Position numbers and translations under genes: made by a program | Assembly: GCF_002209485.1 (NCBI RefSeq) | Contig: NZ_NJIX01000009.1 | Location: forward strand, 62,001 to 126,000 | Reading direction: 5' to 3' | From: Achromobacter sp. HZ34 | GTDB taxonomy: Bacteria > Pseudomonadota > Gammaproteobacteria > Burkholderiales > Burkholderiaceae_B | Length of the DNA stretch: 64,000 nucleotides | Shown here: positions 33,331 through 41,516 of the stretch, in pieces | Layout of the letters: each line of letters starts with the position of its first letter | How positions within the stretch are numbered: the first letter of the stretch is position 1 | Notes under the pieces: model-generated | Told to the model about the DNA's origin: nothing | The model's input: the letters and a program-made list of their open reading frames with translations, nothing else | Databases searched by the model: none

Positions 33331-34649
33331 AGCGGACGGGCCAGTCTGAGTTCGACGGACAGGCCGCCGCCCTGGCGGTTCGCCAGGATCAATTGGCCTC
33401 CCAATGCGGAGGCCAATTGTTTGGCGATGGCCAGGCCCAGGCCGGTGCCGCCGGTTTCCCGATTGCGCGATGCTTCGACGCGGTAGAAGGGTTCGCACAC
33501 GGCATCCAGCTCGGCGGCAGGGATGCCCGGTCCGCGGTCCAGGACGAGCAGCGAGACACTGTCGTCGCCGTGGTGGCGCATTTCCACTTCGGCCGCGCCG
33601 GAGAACTTGATGGCATTGTCGATCAGGTTGCTAAGCACGCGCCGCAAAGCCTGCGGGCGAGTCGTCCAAGGCAGGTTCCGCTGTCCGGCCAATGCCACCT
33701 GGCGGCCTGTGTCCTCGTAGTCGTAGACCAGGCTTTCGACGAATGCGCCCAGGTCCACGCGTACTTCCTGCTCCTGGCTGCCATGCGCGCTACGGGCGTA
33801 ATCGATGCCTTCGCGAACCAGGCGGCTTACTTCGTCGAGATCGCGTTCCAGCTTGTCGCGGTCGCTGCTTTCGTCCATGCTCTCCACGCGTAGCTTCATG
33901 CGGGTGATGGGCGTCTGCAGGTCATGCGAGATCGCGCCCAGCATCTGCATGCGTTCGGCCATGTGCGAGGCGATACGGCGCTGCATGGCATTGAAGGCCG
34001 TGGCGGCGCGTGCCACTTCGCGAGGGCCGTTTTCCGGTACGGGGGGCGGCTTGCGGTTCGGATCGATGGCATCGGCGGCCTGGGCCAGGCGGGTCAACGG
34101 CCTTACCGCCAGCCGCACCGCCAACCAGGCGCAAGCGACCAGCAGCAGCAATTGCAGGCACAGCACCACCGGCAGCCACAGCGCCAGGGCCGGCATCTGT
34201 AAATGGATGTCCAGCACGGCGGTGCTGCCATCGCCCAGCGTGACCTGCGCCTGGATGTGGCGCGGATCCGCCGGATCGGCAGTGATGGAAAGCGGGCGCC
34301 GGTCGCCCAGCGCATCTTCGATCGCCCGCGCCGCGGTCCGCTGCGCGGCCGACGCCAGCGGCTGATGCACCGTCGCTGGGCCAGGCAGGTATTGCTTGTT
34401 GGCGTTGGTCAGGCGCGGGTACCAGGCGGCGCGTTCCTGCGCGGGCAGGCGGTCCAGGATGTCCATGGCGATGCCGACGTCGCGCTCCAGGTCGCCCAGC
34501 ATCATCATCTTGGTGGTGGTGTAGCGTTCGTAGAACAGCAGCGAGAACGACAAGGCATGGGCGGCGACCAGTCCCACGACGAAAAGCAGGAACAGGCGCA
34601 CGACCAGCGTGCGCGGCCACAGCCGCAGGGACAGCAGGGGATGGGACAT
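33318..34649 (-). CDS. Sensor histidine kinase (EnvZ-like layout)
   Basis: This 443-residue membrane kinase has two spans (about 17-40 and 154-180), a periplasmic sensor loop of about 110 residues, HAMP, then the phospho-acceptor His242 in AISHDLQTPITR. The ATPase domain shows NLIDNAIKF, DRGPGIP and GGTGLGLAIAKQLA. It phosphorylates the OmpR-type regulator encoded six bases upstream; the two are clearly one operon (regulator first). The sensor loop has no recognised domain, so the signal is unknown. Its 3' end runs 13 bases into the end of the autotransporter gene on the other strand. Confidence 0.92.
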   Translation of the reverse strand: MSHPLLSLRLWPRTLVVRLFLLFVVGLVAAHALSFSLLFYERYTTTKMMMLGDLERDVGIAMDILDRLPAQERAAWYPRLTNANKQYLPGPATVHQPLASAAQRTAARAIEDALGDRRPLSITADPADPRHIQAQVTLGDGSTAVLDIHLQMPALALWLPVVLCLQLLLLVACAWLAVRLAVRPLTRLAQAADAIDPNRKPPPVPENGPREVARAATAFNAMQRRIASHMAERMQMLGAISHDLQTPITRMKLRVESMDESSDRDKLERDLDEVSRLVREGIDYARSAHGSQEQEVRVDLGAFVESLVYDYEDTGRQVALAGQRNLPWTTRPQALRRVLSNLIDNAIKFSGAAEVEMRHHGDDSVSLLVLDRGPGIPAAELDAVCEPFYRVEASRNRETGGTGLGLAIAKQLASALGGQLILANRQGGGLSVELRLARPLQNR

Positions 34650-34655
34650 GGCGCG

Positions 34656-35390
34656 CTAGGCTTCCAGGACTTCCACCGCCGACGCGAAGACGTAGCCTTC
34701 GCTGCGCACGGTCTTGATGAAGGTGGGTTCGCGCGCATCTTCGCGCAGGCGCTGGCGCACGCGGCTGACCAGCAGGTCGATGGACCGGCCGAACATGTCC
34801 GCCTCGCGGCCATGGGTGAGATTGAGCAGCTGGTCGCGCGTCAGCACGCGTTGGGGGTGATCGAGGAATACGCGCAACAGGCGATACTCTGCCCCGCTCA
34901 GGGACACGATGGTGCCGTCCTTGTCCAGCAGGTGGCGCGCCGTCGTGTCCAGGCACCACTCGCCGAAGCGCAGCTGGTGGCCCGATTCGGTGACCTGGAA
35001 ATTGGGCGGCAGCATGCGTGTGCGGCGTAGTACCGCCTTGATGCGCGCCAGCAGCTCACGCGCGACGAAGGGCTTGGTAAGGTAGTCGTCGGCGCCCATT
35101 TCCAGGCCCAGCACACGGTCCATGTCGTCGCTGCGGGCGGTCAGCAGCAGGATGGGGATGCGGCGGTGCTTGCCGCTGCGCAGTTCCCGGCACAGGACCA
35201 GGCCATCGTCGCCGGGCATCATGATGTCCAGCACGATGAGGTCGAAGGTGCCACGTTCCAGCTGTGTCCACATCTGCCTGCCGTCGGCCGCGAAGGTCAC
35301 GTCCAGACCGTTCTTGCGCAGGAAGTTGCCGGCGAGTTCGCGGATTTCGCGGTCGTCGTCGACGATGAGGATGTGGTCGGTGTGCTCCAT
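34656..35390 (-). CDS. OmpR-family response regulator
   Basis: This is 244 residues. The receiver domain has the acidic pair DDD (11-13), phospho-acceptor Asp55 (LIVLDIMMPG) and the conserved Lys in GADDYLTKPF. The C-terminal winged helix (LSGAEYRLLRVFLDHPQRVL ... SIDLLVSRVRQRLRED) binds DNA. The start is placed at the ATG at 35390 (AAGG upstream); the longer open frame to 35627 would add a random-looking extension. It is divergent from the exported hydrolase at 35639, sharing a 248-base control region that holds an inverted repeat, so that hydrolase is a likely target. Confidence 0.93.
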   Translation of the reverse strand: MEHTDHILIVDDDREIRELAGNFLRKNGLDVTFAADGRQMWTQLERGTFDLIVLDIMMPGDDGLVLCRELRSGKHRRIPILLLTARSDDMDRVLGLEMGADDYLTKPFVARELLARIKAVLRRTRMLPPNFQVTESGHQLRFGEWCLDTTARHLLDKDGTIVSLSGAEYRLLRVFLDHPQRVLTRDQLLNLTHGREADMFGRSIDLLVSRVRQRLREDAREPTFIKTVRSEGYVFASAVEVLEA

Positions 35391-35518
35391 GCCTTGGGAT
35401 CCTTGTTGTGCTTGCCTTGGTGTGGCCGGCCGCGGGTGACTGCCGCGGCGCGCCACTTTCCTGTCCGACGCAAATGTACGGCAAGCGGCTGGCGGGCGGG
35501 AAGGGGCTTTTGTACGCC

Positions 35519-35547
35519 TATGTATCAAGACCTGGGGCCGATACATA
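35519..35547 (+). promoter_or_regulatory. Inverted repeat shared with the first exported hydrolase (copy B)
   Basis: The arms TATGTATC and GATACATA are perfectly complementary (8 bp) with a 13-base spacer. The right part CCTGGGGCCGATACATA matches 15 of 17 bases at 4055-4071. Both copies are preceded by TTTGTA and face a hydrolase gene 92-122 bases downstream. It sits between the response-regulator gene and the hydrolase gene. Confidence 0.55.
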
Positions 35548-35638
35548 AGGCGGCAAATCCGGGGGGCCGAGGACACAGACCGGACAAATGACCAGGGTCT
35601 AGTACGGATTGTTCGTTCACAACCCACCAGGATTCATC

Positions 35639-36460
35639 ATGCAAGCGTCCCGTCACCCGTTCCACCTCGCCGCCATCGCCCTTGCCACCGCGCTGGCAGG
35701 TAGCGCCGCCCATGCCGAAACGTCGTTCGCCGCCGCGCCGCAGGGACGGTCATCGACGGCATCCACCGCCGCCACGCCCACAGCGGTGCTGGTCCATGGT
35801 GCGTTCGCGGACGGCTCCAGCTGGAACAAGGTCATTGCCCGCCTGCAACGCGACGGCATCCCGGTCGTTGCCGTGCAGAACCCGCTGACCTCGCTCGCCG
35901 ACGACGTCGCGGCGACACGGCGTGCCATCAGCCAGGTCAAGGGCGACGTGATCCTGGTCGGCCATTCCTGGGCGGGCACGGTCATTACTGAAGCCGGGGT
36001 CGATCCCAAGGTGAAGGGCCTGGTCTACGTCGCCGCTTTCGCGCCGGCGCCTGGTCAGAGCACCGGCGCGCAGGGCAAGGACTACGCCACGCCACCGGGG
36101 CTGGGCAAGCTGGCCGCGACCGGCGACGGCTATCTGTATTTACCGGCGGCGGCGGTCAAGGCCGACTTCGCGCCGGATGTGTCCGCCGTGGAGGCTGCCC
36201 AGGTGGCGGCCACCCAGGGCTTGATCCGTGCCGCCGCCTTCGACGACAAGGTCAGCCAGGCCGCATGGCAGAGTCGGCCGAGCTGGTTCGTGGTCAGCGC
36301 CCAGGACCACATGATCGATCCGCAGCTCCAGCGCGATACGGCGCAGCGCATCCACGCACGGACCACGGAGATCGCGTCCAGCCATACGTCCATGCTGTCG
36401 CATCCCGACGCGGTCACGAAGGTCATCGAACAGGCCATCCGGGACGCCGGACGGCCGTGA
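35639..36460 (+). CDS. Exported alpha/beta hydrolase with Ser nucleophile
   Basis: This 273-residue protein has a Sec signal peptide (residues 1-26, ending AHA). Family features are HGAF (53-56, oxyanion loop), nucleophile Ser110 in VGHSWAG, acid Asp223 in SAQDHMID and His249 in SSHTSML. The layout resembles the small alpha/beta hydrolases related to plant hydroxynitrile lyase/methyl esterases and bacterial salicylate-esterase-like proteins; the substrate is unknown. The start is the ATG at 35639, after AGGA, rather than the frame start 30 bases upstream. It is divergent from a two-component system and shares a motif with the Tat-exported hydrolase at 4193. Confidence 0.88.
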   Translation: MQASRHPFHLAAIALATALAGSAAHAETSFAAAPQGRSSTASTAATPTAVLVHGAFADGSSWNKVIARLQRDGIPVVAVQNPLTSLADDVAATRRAISQVKGDVILVGHSWAGTVITEAGVDPKVKGLVYVAAFAPAPGQSTGAQGKDYATPPGLGKLAATGDGYLYLPAAAVKADFAPDVSAVEAAQVAATQGLIRAAAFDDKVSQAAWQSRPSWFVVSAQDHMIDPQLQRDTAQRIHARTTEIASSHTSMLSHPDAVTKVIEQAIRDAGRP

Positions 36461-36509
36461 TCGGTGATGGGCCGCTACCGATTGGCAGGCATGGCCTTGT
36501 CATGCTTCC

Positions 36510-37268
36510 TCAGACAGGAATCGGCTCGGCAACCACGGCGGCGTTGAAGCCGTTCACCAGGGCGTGTTCGTTCGGCCCGGGGTTGGCGCGGAAGGGCTTC
36601 ACGGCTTCGACGATGACTTCTTCGTCGTCGCTGCCCAACCTTGCCATGGTCTGTTCGATGAAGGCGTCCAGGGGCATGGCGCGCGGGTCACCGCTCTTCT
36701 TTATCAGATCGGTATCTACCCAGGGCGGTGCGATTTCCTGCACTCGCACGCTTGTGTCGCGCAGCATGAAGCGTTGTGACATGGCGTAGGAGTGCAGTGC
36801 GGCCTTGGACGCCGAGTAAACGGCGGTCGATGCCAATGGCACGTAGGCCAGCACCGAAGTGTTGTGAATGATGGTGGCGTCGGGCTGCTGCTTCAAATGC
36901 TCGATCAGCGCCGAGGTCAGGCGAATGGGGCCCAGCAGGTTGGTATCCAGGATTGCGCGCGAGACTGCATCGTCGATCTTGCCGCCGGCATCATCGAAAG
37001 GCATGATGCCGGCATTGTTGATCAGCACATTCAGCGCGGGATAGCGCGTGATCACCGTGGCGGCGGCCGCTTCGATGCTGGCCGGATCGGCCACGTCCAT
37101 CTGCACGGCGCCCATGCCGGGGTTGGCCGCGGTGACCTCATCCAGCAAGGCCTGGCGGCGTCCGCCGATGATCACGGTGTTGCCCAGCTTGTAAAGCGCT
37201 TCGGCCAATGCGCGGCCGATGCCTGAGGTGCCGCCGGTGATGAAGATGGTGTTTTCGGTGAGTTTCAT
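36510..37268 (-). CDS. Short-chain dehydrogenase/reductase (DltE-like)
   Basis: This 252-residue NAD(P)-dependent SDR has a Rossmann motif TGGTSGIG (11-18), the NNAG structural motif (84-87) and catalytic Tyr151/Lys155 (YSASK). The ITGGTSGIGRALAEAL start and the LVNGFNAA C-terminus are typical of DltE-annotated SDRs, whose substrates are generally unknown. It follows the second SDR gene by 59 bases on the same strand; both are divergent from the GlxA-type regulator at 38267, which probably controls them. The start is the ATG at 37268; the open frame extends further upstream without support. Confidence 0.88.
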   Translation of the reverse strand: MKLTENTIFITGGTSGIGRALAEALYKLGNTVIIGGRRQALLDEVTAANPGMGAVQMDVADPASIEAAAATVITRYPALNVLINNAGIMPFDDAGGKIDDAVSRAILDTNLLGPIRLTSALIEHLKQQPDATIIHNTSVLAYVPLASTAVYSASKAALHSYAMSQRFMLRDTSVRVQEIAPPWVDTDLIKKSGDPRAMPLDAFIEQTMARLGSDDEEVIVEAVKPFRANPGPNEHALVNGFNAAVVAEPIPV

Positions 37269-37327
37269 GATGAGTCCTTGAGAAGGGCAGGATGTGGGAA
37301 GCTTGTCTGTAATCGGCGTGAGTCGAA

Positions 37328-38128
37328 TCAACGCGCGGCGAGATAGCGCGCCGCGGGCGTGTTGGCAGAAAGATGCGGCGCCATGGCGCGGCGGGCCGCC
37401 TCGTAGGCCTCCCACTGCTGTTCGGCGTGCAACGACGGGATGGTTATCAGCTCGCCGCGGTCGAAGCCGACCAGGGCGGCATCCACCAGTTGTCCGGCCG
37501 TCATGACGATGGCCTGGTCCAATTGCTCCAGCGGCAGTCCACCCGTCGCCCAGAAGTCCGTGGCGGTGGCCCCCGGCAATACGGCCTGTACACGCACACC
37601 TTTGTCGCCCAGTTCATGGTGCAGCGACTGGCTGAACGCATGTACGTACGCTTTGCTACCGCCGTACACGCCGTTGAGCAACTCCGGCGCGATGCTGACG
37701 ATGGAAGAGATATTGATGATCGCGCCCCTGCCGCGCGCCACGAAGCCGGGCGCGACGGCGTAGGTCAGGCGGGTGGGGGCGGTGACGTTCAGACCGATCA
37801 TCGCAGTCATCGCATCGACGTCGCTTTCCAGCAGCGGCGTATGGGTGCCAACGCCGGCATTGTTCACGAGCAGGGTGATGCTGGCGTCTTCCCGCAGCTT
37901 GGCCTCGACCTGCGCCAGGGATGCCGCGGCGCCGAGGTCGGCCTCCAGTACTTCAACCGCCTGGCGAGTTTCGGAGGTGATGCGTTCGGCCACGGCATTC
38001 AGCCGGGCACGATTGCGCGCCACCAGGATCAGGTTATAGCCGCGGCGGGCCAGGCGGTCGGCATAGACGGCGCCGATGCCGGAGGATGCGCCGGTGATGA
38101 GGGCAGTGCCGGGGTGGGGATGAGCCAT
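37328..38128 (-). CDS. Short-chain dehydrogenase/reductase
   Basis: This 266-residue SDR has TGASSGIG (12-19), NNAG (89-92), Ser141/142 and catalytic Tyr155/Lys159 (YGGSK). The pattern GASSGIGAVYADRLARRGYNLILVAR is that of the DltE/YqjQ-like oxidoreductase group. It is the first gene of a two-SDR operon with the gene at 36510; the two are related but not close duplicates. The substrate is unknown. The divergent regulator and the small promoter region suggest induction by a reactive or xenobiotic compound; this is inference from similar SDR/GlxA pairs. Confidence 0.88.
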   Translation of the reverse strand: MAHPHPGTALITGASSGIGAVYADRLARRGYNLILVARNRARLNAVAERITSETRQAVEVLEADLGAAASLAQVEAKLREDASITLLVNNAGVGTHTPLLESDVDAMTAMIGLNVTAPTRLTYAVAPGFVARGRGAIINISSIVSIAPELLNGVYGGSKAYVHAFSQSLHHELGDKGVRVQAVLPGATATDFWATGGLPLEQLDQAIVMTAGQLVDAALVGFDRGELITIPSLHAEQQWEAYEAARRAMAPHLSANTPAARYLAAR

Positions 38129-38219
38129 GATGTCGTTCCTGCAAAGAGTGGATTTGGGTCGCCGTTGGCGTCGCTTGCTGGCGATGGGTGAATCCTAGGC
38201 CCGCTTGATCATTTCTCAA

Positions 38220-38249
38220 ATGACGTATATGGTCATGTTTTAAGTCATG
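38220..38249. promoter_or_regulatory. Palindrome plus direct repeat in the SDR/GlxA divergent promoter
   Basis: ATGAC-GTATATG-GTCAT (38220-38236) is an inverted repeat. Overlapping it, GTCATG occurs twice with a 6-base spacer (38232-38237 and 38244-38249), a spacing near one helical turn as expected for an AraC-type protein with two helix-turn-helix motifs. It ends 17 bases before the regulator start codon. Confidence 0.45.
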
Positions 38250-38266
38250 CCAGGACGAATACGGAC

Positions 38267-39220
38267 ATGCACAAGATCGGCTACCTGCTGAAGGATGGTT
38301 TCCAGCTGATGTCGTTGGCCACCCAATCGGTCTTCGAGTTCGCGAACCTGGTGGCGGAGGATGGTTTCTACGAGATGGCCTACTACTCGCTGCCGGGCGG
38401 CAATGTGCGCGCGTCCACCGGTGTGCCCGTGGGCACCACCAAGGTGACGCCTTCGACCTATGCCGATACGTGGATTTTGGGCGGGGTGCTCAATCCCATC
38501 GAGCAGCCTTCCTTGCCCAAGGAACGTGCGTTCGCGCGCGAAGCCGTGCAGGCATCACGCCGGGTGGCAGCCATCTGCACGGGGGCCTACACGCTGGCGG
38601 AAGCCGGGCTGCTGGCGGGACGGCGCGCCACCACGCACTGGTTGTTCGCGGACGCCTTGCAGGAACGCCATCCGGACATCCAGGTGGAGAGCGATCGCAT
38701 CTACATCATCGACGGCCCCCTGTGGACGTCGGCGGGCATGACGGCGGGGCTGGACCTGGCGCTGGCGATGGTGGAAAAGGACCTCGGGCCGGATATCGCG
38801 CGCGGCGTGGCGCATAAGCTGGTCATGCACCAGCATCGTTCCGGCGGCCAGTCCCAGCATTCGGAAATGCTGGACCTCGCGCCCAAGACCGACCGTATCC
38901 AGAATGCCCTGAATTACGCGCGCAAGAACCTGGCCAAACCGCTGACGGTGGAGGTGCTGGCGCAGCAGGCCAACCTGAGCCCGCGCCAGTTCAGCCGCAT
39001 CTTCACCACGGAGACCGGACAGTCGCCGGCCAAGGCGATCGAAGGCTTGCGGCTGGAAGCGGCGCGACTGATGGTGGAACGCAGCCTTCATCCCATGGAA
39101 GTGATCGCCCGCGAGACCGGCTTCCGCGACCGGCGCCACATGCGCGAGGTGTTCATCCGCGGCTTCGGCGTGCCGCCGCAGTCCCTGCGCCGCGACGCGC
39201 CGCCCACGCTCAGCGCCTGA
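38267..39220 (+). CDS. GlxA-family transcriptional regulator (DJ-1/PfpI + AraC)
   Basis: This 317-residue protein has two parts. Residues 1-185 are a DJ-1/PfpI-like (class I amidotransferase-like) domain with the elbow Cys104 in AAICTGAYTLAEAG. Residues about 215-310 are an AraC DNA-binding domain with two helix-turn-helix motifs (LTVEVLAQQANLSPRQFSRIF; HPMEVIARETGFRDRRHMREVF split from one another). In this family the N-terminal domain senses a ligand or modification rather than acting as an enzyme. AGGA precedes the ATG. It is divergent from the two SDR genes and is their probable regulator. Confidence 0.92.
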   Translation: MHKIGYLLKDGFQLMSLATQSVFEFANLVAEDGFYEMAYYSLPGGNVRASTGVPVGTTKVTPSTYADTWILGGVLNPIEQPSLPKERAFAREAVQASRRVAAICTGAYTLAEAGLLAGRRATTHWLFADALQERHPDIQVESDRIYIIDGPLWTSAGMTAGLDLALAMVEKDLGPDIARGVAHKLVMHQHRSGGQSQHSEMLDLAPKTDRIQNALNYARKNLAKPLTVEVLAQQANLSPRQFSRIFTTETGQSPAKAIEGLRLEAARLMVERSLHPMEVIARETGFRDRRHMREVFIRGFGVPPQSLRRDAPPTLSA

Positions 39221-39253
39221 ACGGTTAGCGCTTGAACCCTGAGTGCCTGCCCT

Positions 39254-40324
39254 TCACCGCCTGAACCACCTGATCGACAGCAGGCACGCCAGCAGCAGCA
39301 GCACGCCCGCCAGGGCCGCGAGCAGGGCGCTGATTTCAGTGTCGCGCCGTTCCAGCGAGAAGCGGGTGGTGAGGTTGCTGTAGACCTTGGTCAGGTCGCC
39401 CGCCGATGCGGCCTGGTAATACTCGCCGCCTGTCAGCTTGGCGATCGCGCGCAATGTGGTTTCGTCCAGCTGCATGAAATACGACCAGCCGTCGCCGCCT
39501 ACCATGCCGCCCTGCGGAGTGCCGAAGCCCACCGTATAGACGCGCACGCCGCGCTTGGCCGCCATGCGTGCGATACCCATGGGGTCGGGCCCCGTCGTGC
39601 GGCGGCCGTCGCTGAGCAGGATGATGGCGCCGTTGCGATAAGAACCCGGCTCGGCAGCCGGCCGTTCCTCTTCCTGCTTGCGCGCCGCGTCGGTCGACGC
39701 GGCCTTGCCCAGCGGTGCCGCCACCGCGCCCAGGCCGAAGCTGGACAAGGGATCGTTCAACAACAGCGCTTCCAGGTTCGCGCGCTCGTCCGGCAGCAGC
39801 GTCGACAGCGCAACGATCAGCCCGCTGCCGGTAGCCGTGCCGGTCTGCAACTCAAATCGATCGATGGCGTCGAGCATGTCCTGGTGATCCTCCGTCGGCG
39901 GCTGCACGACCGTGGCAGAGGCGGCAAAGGACACGATGCCCAGCCGCACGCTGGAGGGCAAGCCTTCGACGAAATGGCGCGCTGCTTGCTGCGCCGCGGT
40001 CAGGCGGGTAGGCGTGACGTCGCTGGCTTCCATGCTGCGCGATACGTCCATCGCCAGGATCAAGGTCAGGGTATCGGCCGGCAGCGTCACCGTGGCATTT
40101 GGCCGCGCGCACGCCAATAGCGCCACGCCCAATGCCAGCCAGCACAGCAGCGGCGGGATGTGCCGGCGCAATTTTTGCGTCGGCCCCACCGCCGTGCGGG
40201 CGAGCGCCAGATTGGGGTAAACCACGACGGCGCGCTTGCGTCGTGTGAGCACATAAACATATGCCGCCGCCAGCAAGGGAAGTGCTAGCAGCAGCCAGAG
40301 TAGCTCCGGCCAGAGAAACCGCAT
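39254..40324 (-). CDS. VWA-domain (BatA/BatB-like) membrane protein
   Basis: This is 356 residues from the ATG at 40324, which follows AAGGAG. The N-terminus has two membrane spans (about 4-26 and 56-72) with a short basic loop. The von Willebrand A domain then follows with a complete MIDAS start DVSRS (93-97), and there is a C-terminal membrane span ending IRWFRR. This is the BatA/YeaD-type layout seen in MoxR-associated operons (aerotolerance or stress-related, metal-dependent protein contacts in the periplasm). It is divergent from the HtrA-like gene, although such VWA genes normally follow moxR and DUF58 in one operon. It is convergent with the GlxA-type gene with a 33-base gap. Confidence 0.88.
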   Translation of the reverse strand: MRFLWPELLWLLLALPLLAAAYVYVLTRRKRAVVVYPNLALARTAVGPTQKLRRHIPPLLCWLALGVALLACARPNATVTLPADTLTLILAMDVSRSMEASDVTPTRLTAAQQAARHFVEGLPSSVRLGIVSFAASATVVQPPTEDHQDMLDAIDRFELQTGTATGSGLIVALSTLLPDERANLEALLLNDPLSSFGLGAVAAPLGKAASTDAARKQEEERPAAEPGSYRNGAIILLSDGRRTTGPDPMGIARMAAKRGVRVYTVGFGTPQGGMVGGDGWSYFMQLDETTLRAIAKLTGGEYYQAASAGDLTKVYSNLTTRFSLERRDTEISALLAALAGVLLLLACLLSIRWFRR

Positions 40325-40397
40325 CTCGTTCTCCTTGGCGGGTCGGTAGGACGATGGTACTTTACATCCACGACGGGACGGAACTCCGGTGGCAACC

Positions 40398-41504
40398 ATG
40401 AAACGAGTTGCGCGTTACGGATGGGTGGCGGCGGCAGTCGCCCTGGTTTTCGTTGCAGGCCTGGGCACTGCCTGGCTGATGCAACCGCACCTGCGCACCC
40501 TCACGCAGGACGATATCGATTCCGCCGTGCTCCATACCCTGCAGACCAAACGCCTGCCTTCGCGTCCGGCGCGCGCGGCCGAAGCCGTGCGCGCTTCCGT
40601 CGTCGAGATCATCGCCTACCCGAAGGCTGCTGAGAAGCCGGCCGTGGCGGAAAAGAAAGCTGAACCAAATGGGCCGGCCGGACCCGGCGGCAAGGCGCCT
40701 GCCGAAAATCAAAATCCGGCTAGTCCGAAGGCCGATAGCCAAAAGGATGAGCAGCCCAAGGCGGACATCGCGCCGCCCGACAGCAAGCGCGCCGACAACG
40801 ACAAGGCCAGGGATCTGGCCCGCAACGGCGACCAGGCCGGCAAGGGCGACCAGGCAAACAAGGACGAACCCGCCAACAAGGGTGAAAAGGCCGACAAGGA
40901 AAAGGGCGACAAGGCTGACAAGGGCGAGAAGGCTGACAAGGGCGACGGGAAGGACAAGGGCGACGAGCGCGTCAACATCGGCTCGGGCGTCGTCATCACC
41001 GACCAGGGCGTCATCCTTACCAATTATCACGTCATCGCCGGCGCGTCCCGGTTGAGAATCAGGTTCTACGATGGCCATCAGTCGGACGCCACCGTCATCG
41101 GTGCGCAGCCGGAAAAGGACCTCGCCGTGATCAAGGCCTCATCGCTGCCTGACGACCTGCCCGCCGCCACCCTGGGTTCAAGCCGCAACCTGGTGCCGGG
41201 CGACGAGGTGGTGGCGGTTGGTTTCCCCTTCGGCATCGGGCCTTCCGTGTCGTCCGGCGTGGTGTCCGGCCTGGACCGCGAATTCGCGTCGGAAGAACAC
41301 CAGCAGGATCTCGATCATCTGATCCAGTTCGACGCGGCGGCCAACCCGGGGAATTCGGGCGGCCCCTTGGTGAACATGAACGGCGAAGTGGTGGGCATCG
41401 TGACGGCGATCCTCAATCCCACCGACGCCAAGACTTTTGTCGGTATCGGCTTTGCCACCACGATAGAAAGCGCGGGCAACGCCGTGGGTATTTCTCCTTT
41501 CTGA
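40398..41504 (+). CDS. Membrane-anchored HtrA-like S1C serine protease with charged insert, no PDZ
   Basis: This is 368 residues from the ATG at 40398. An N-terminal anchor (about 9-28) places the protease in the periplasm. The trypsin-like domain has His211 (LTNYHVI), Asp241 (DLAVI) and Ser320 (NPGNSGGP), so the triad is complete. There is no PDZ domain after it, unlike DegP/DegS. The first strand (VRASVVEIIAY, about 65-74) is separated from the next (NIGSGVVIT, about 193-201) by an insert of about 115 residues rich in Lys, Asp, Gly and Ala, ending in repeats of KGDKADKGEKAD type. The moxR gene starts 12 bases after the stop, so the protease heads the operon. A GTG three codons earlier is an alternative start. 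Confidence 0.88.
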   Translation: MKRVARYGWVAAAVALVFVAGLGTAWLMQPHLRTLTQDDIDSAVLHTLQTKRLPSRPARAAEAVRASVVEIIAYPKAAEKPAVAEKKAEPNGPAGPGGKAPAENQNPASPKADSQKDEQPKADIAPPDSKRADNDKARDLARNGDQAGKGDQANKDEPANKGEKADKEKGDKADKGEKADKGDGKDKGDERVNIGSGVVITDQGVILTNYHVIAGASRLRIRFYDGHQSDATVIGAQPEKDLAVIKASSLPDDLPAATLGSSRNLVPGDEVVAVGFPFGIGPSVSSGVVSGLDREFASEEHQQDLDHLIQFDAAANPGNSGGPLVNMNGEVVGIVTAILNPTDAKTFVGIGFATTIESAGNAVGISPF

Positions 41505-41516
41505 AGGCGGAGGACT

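Noticed and set aside
30349-33498. Antisense open frame of about 1,050 codons opposite the autotransporter
   Set aside because: It is a codon-composition shadow of the beta-helix repeats. No domain, start signal or operon context supports it.
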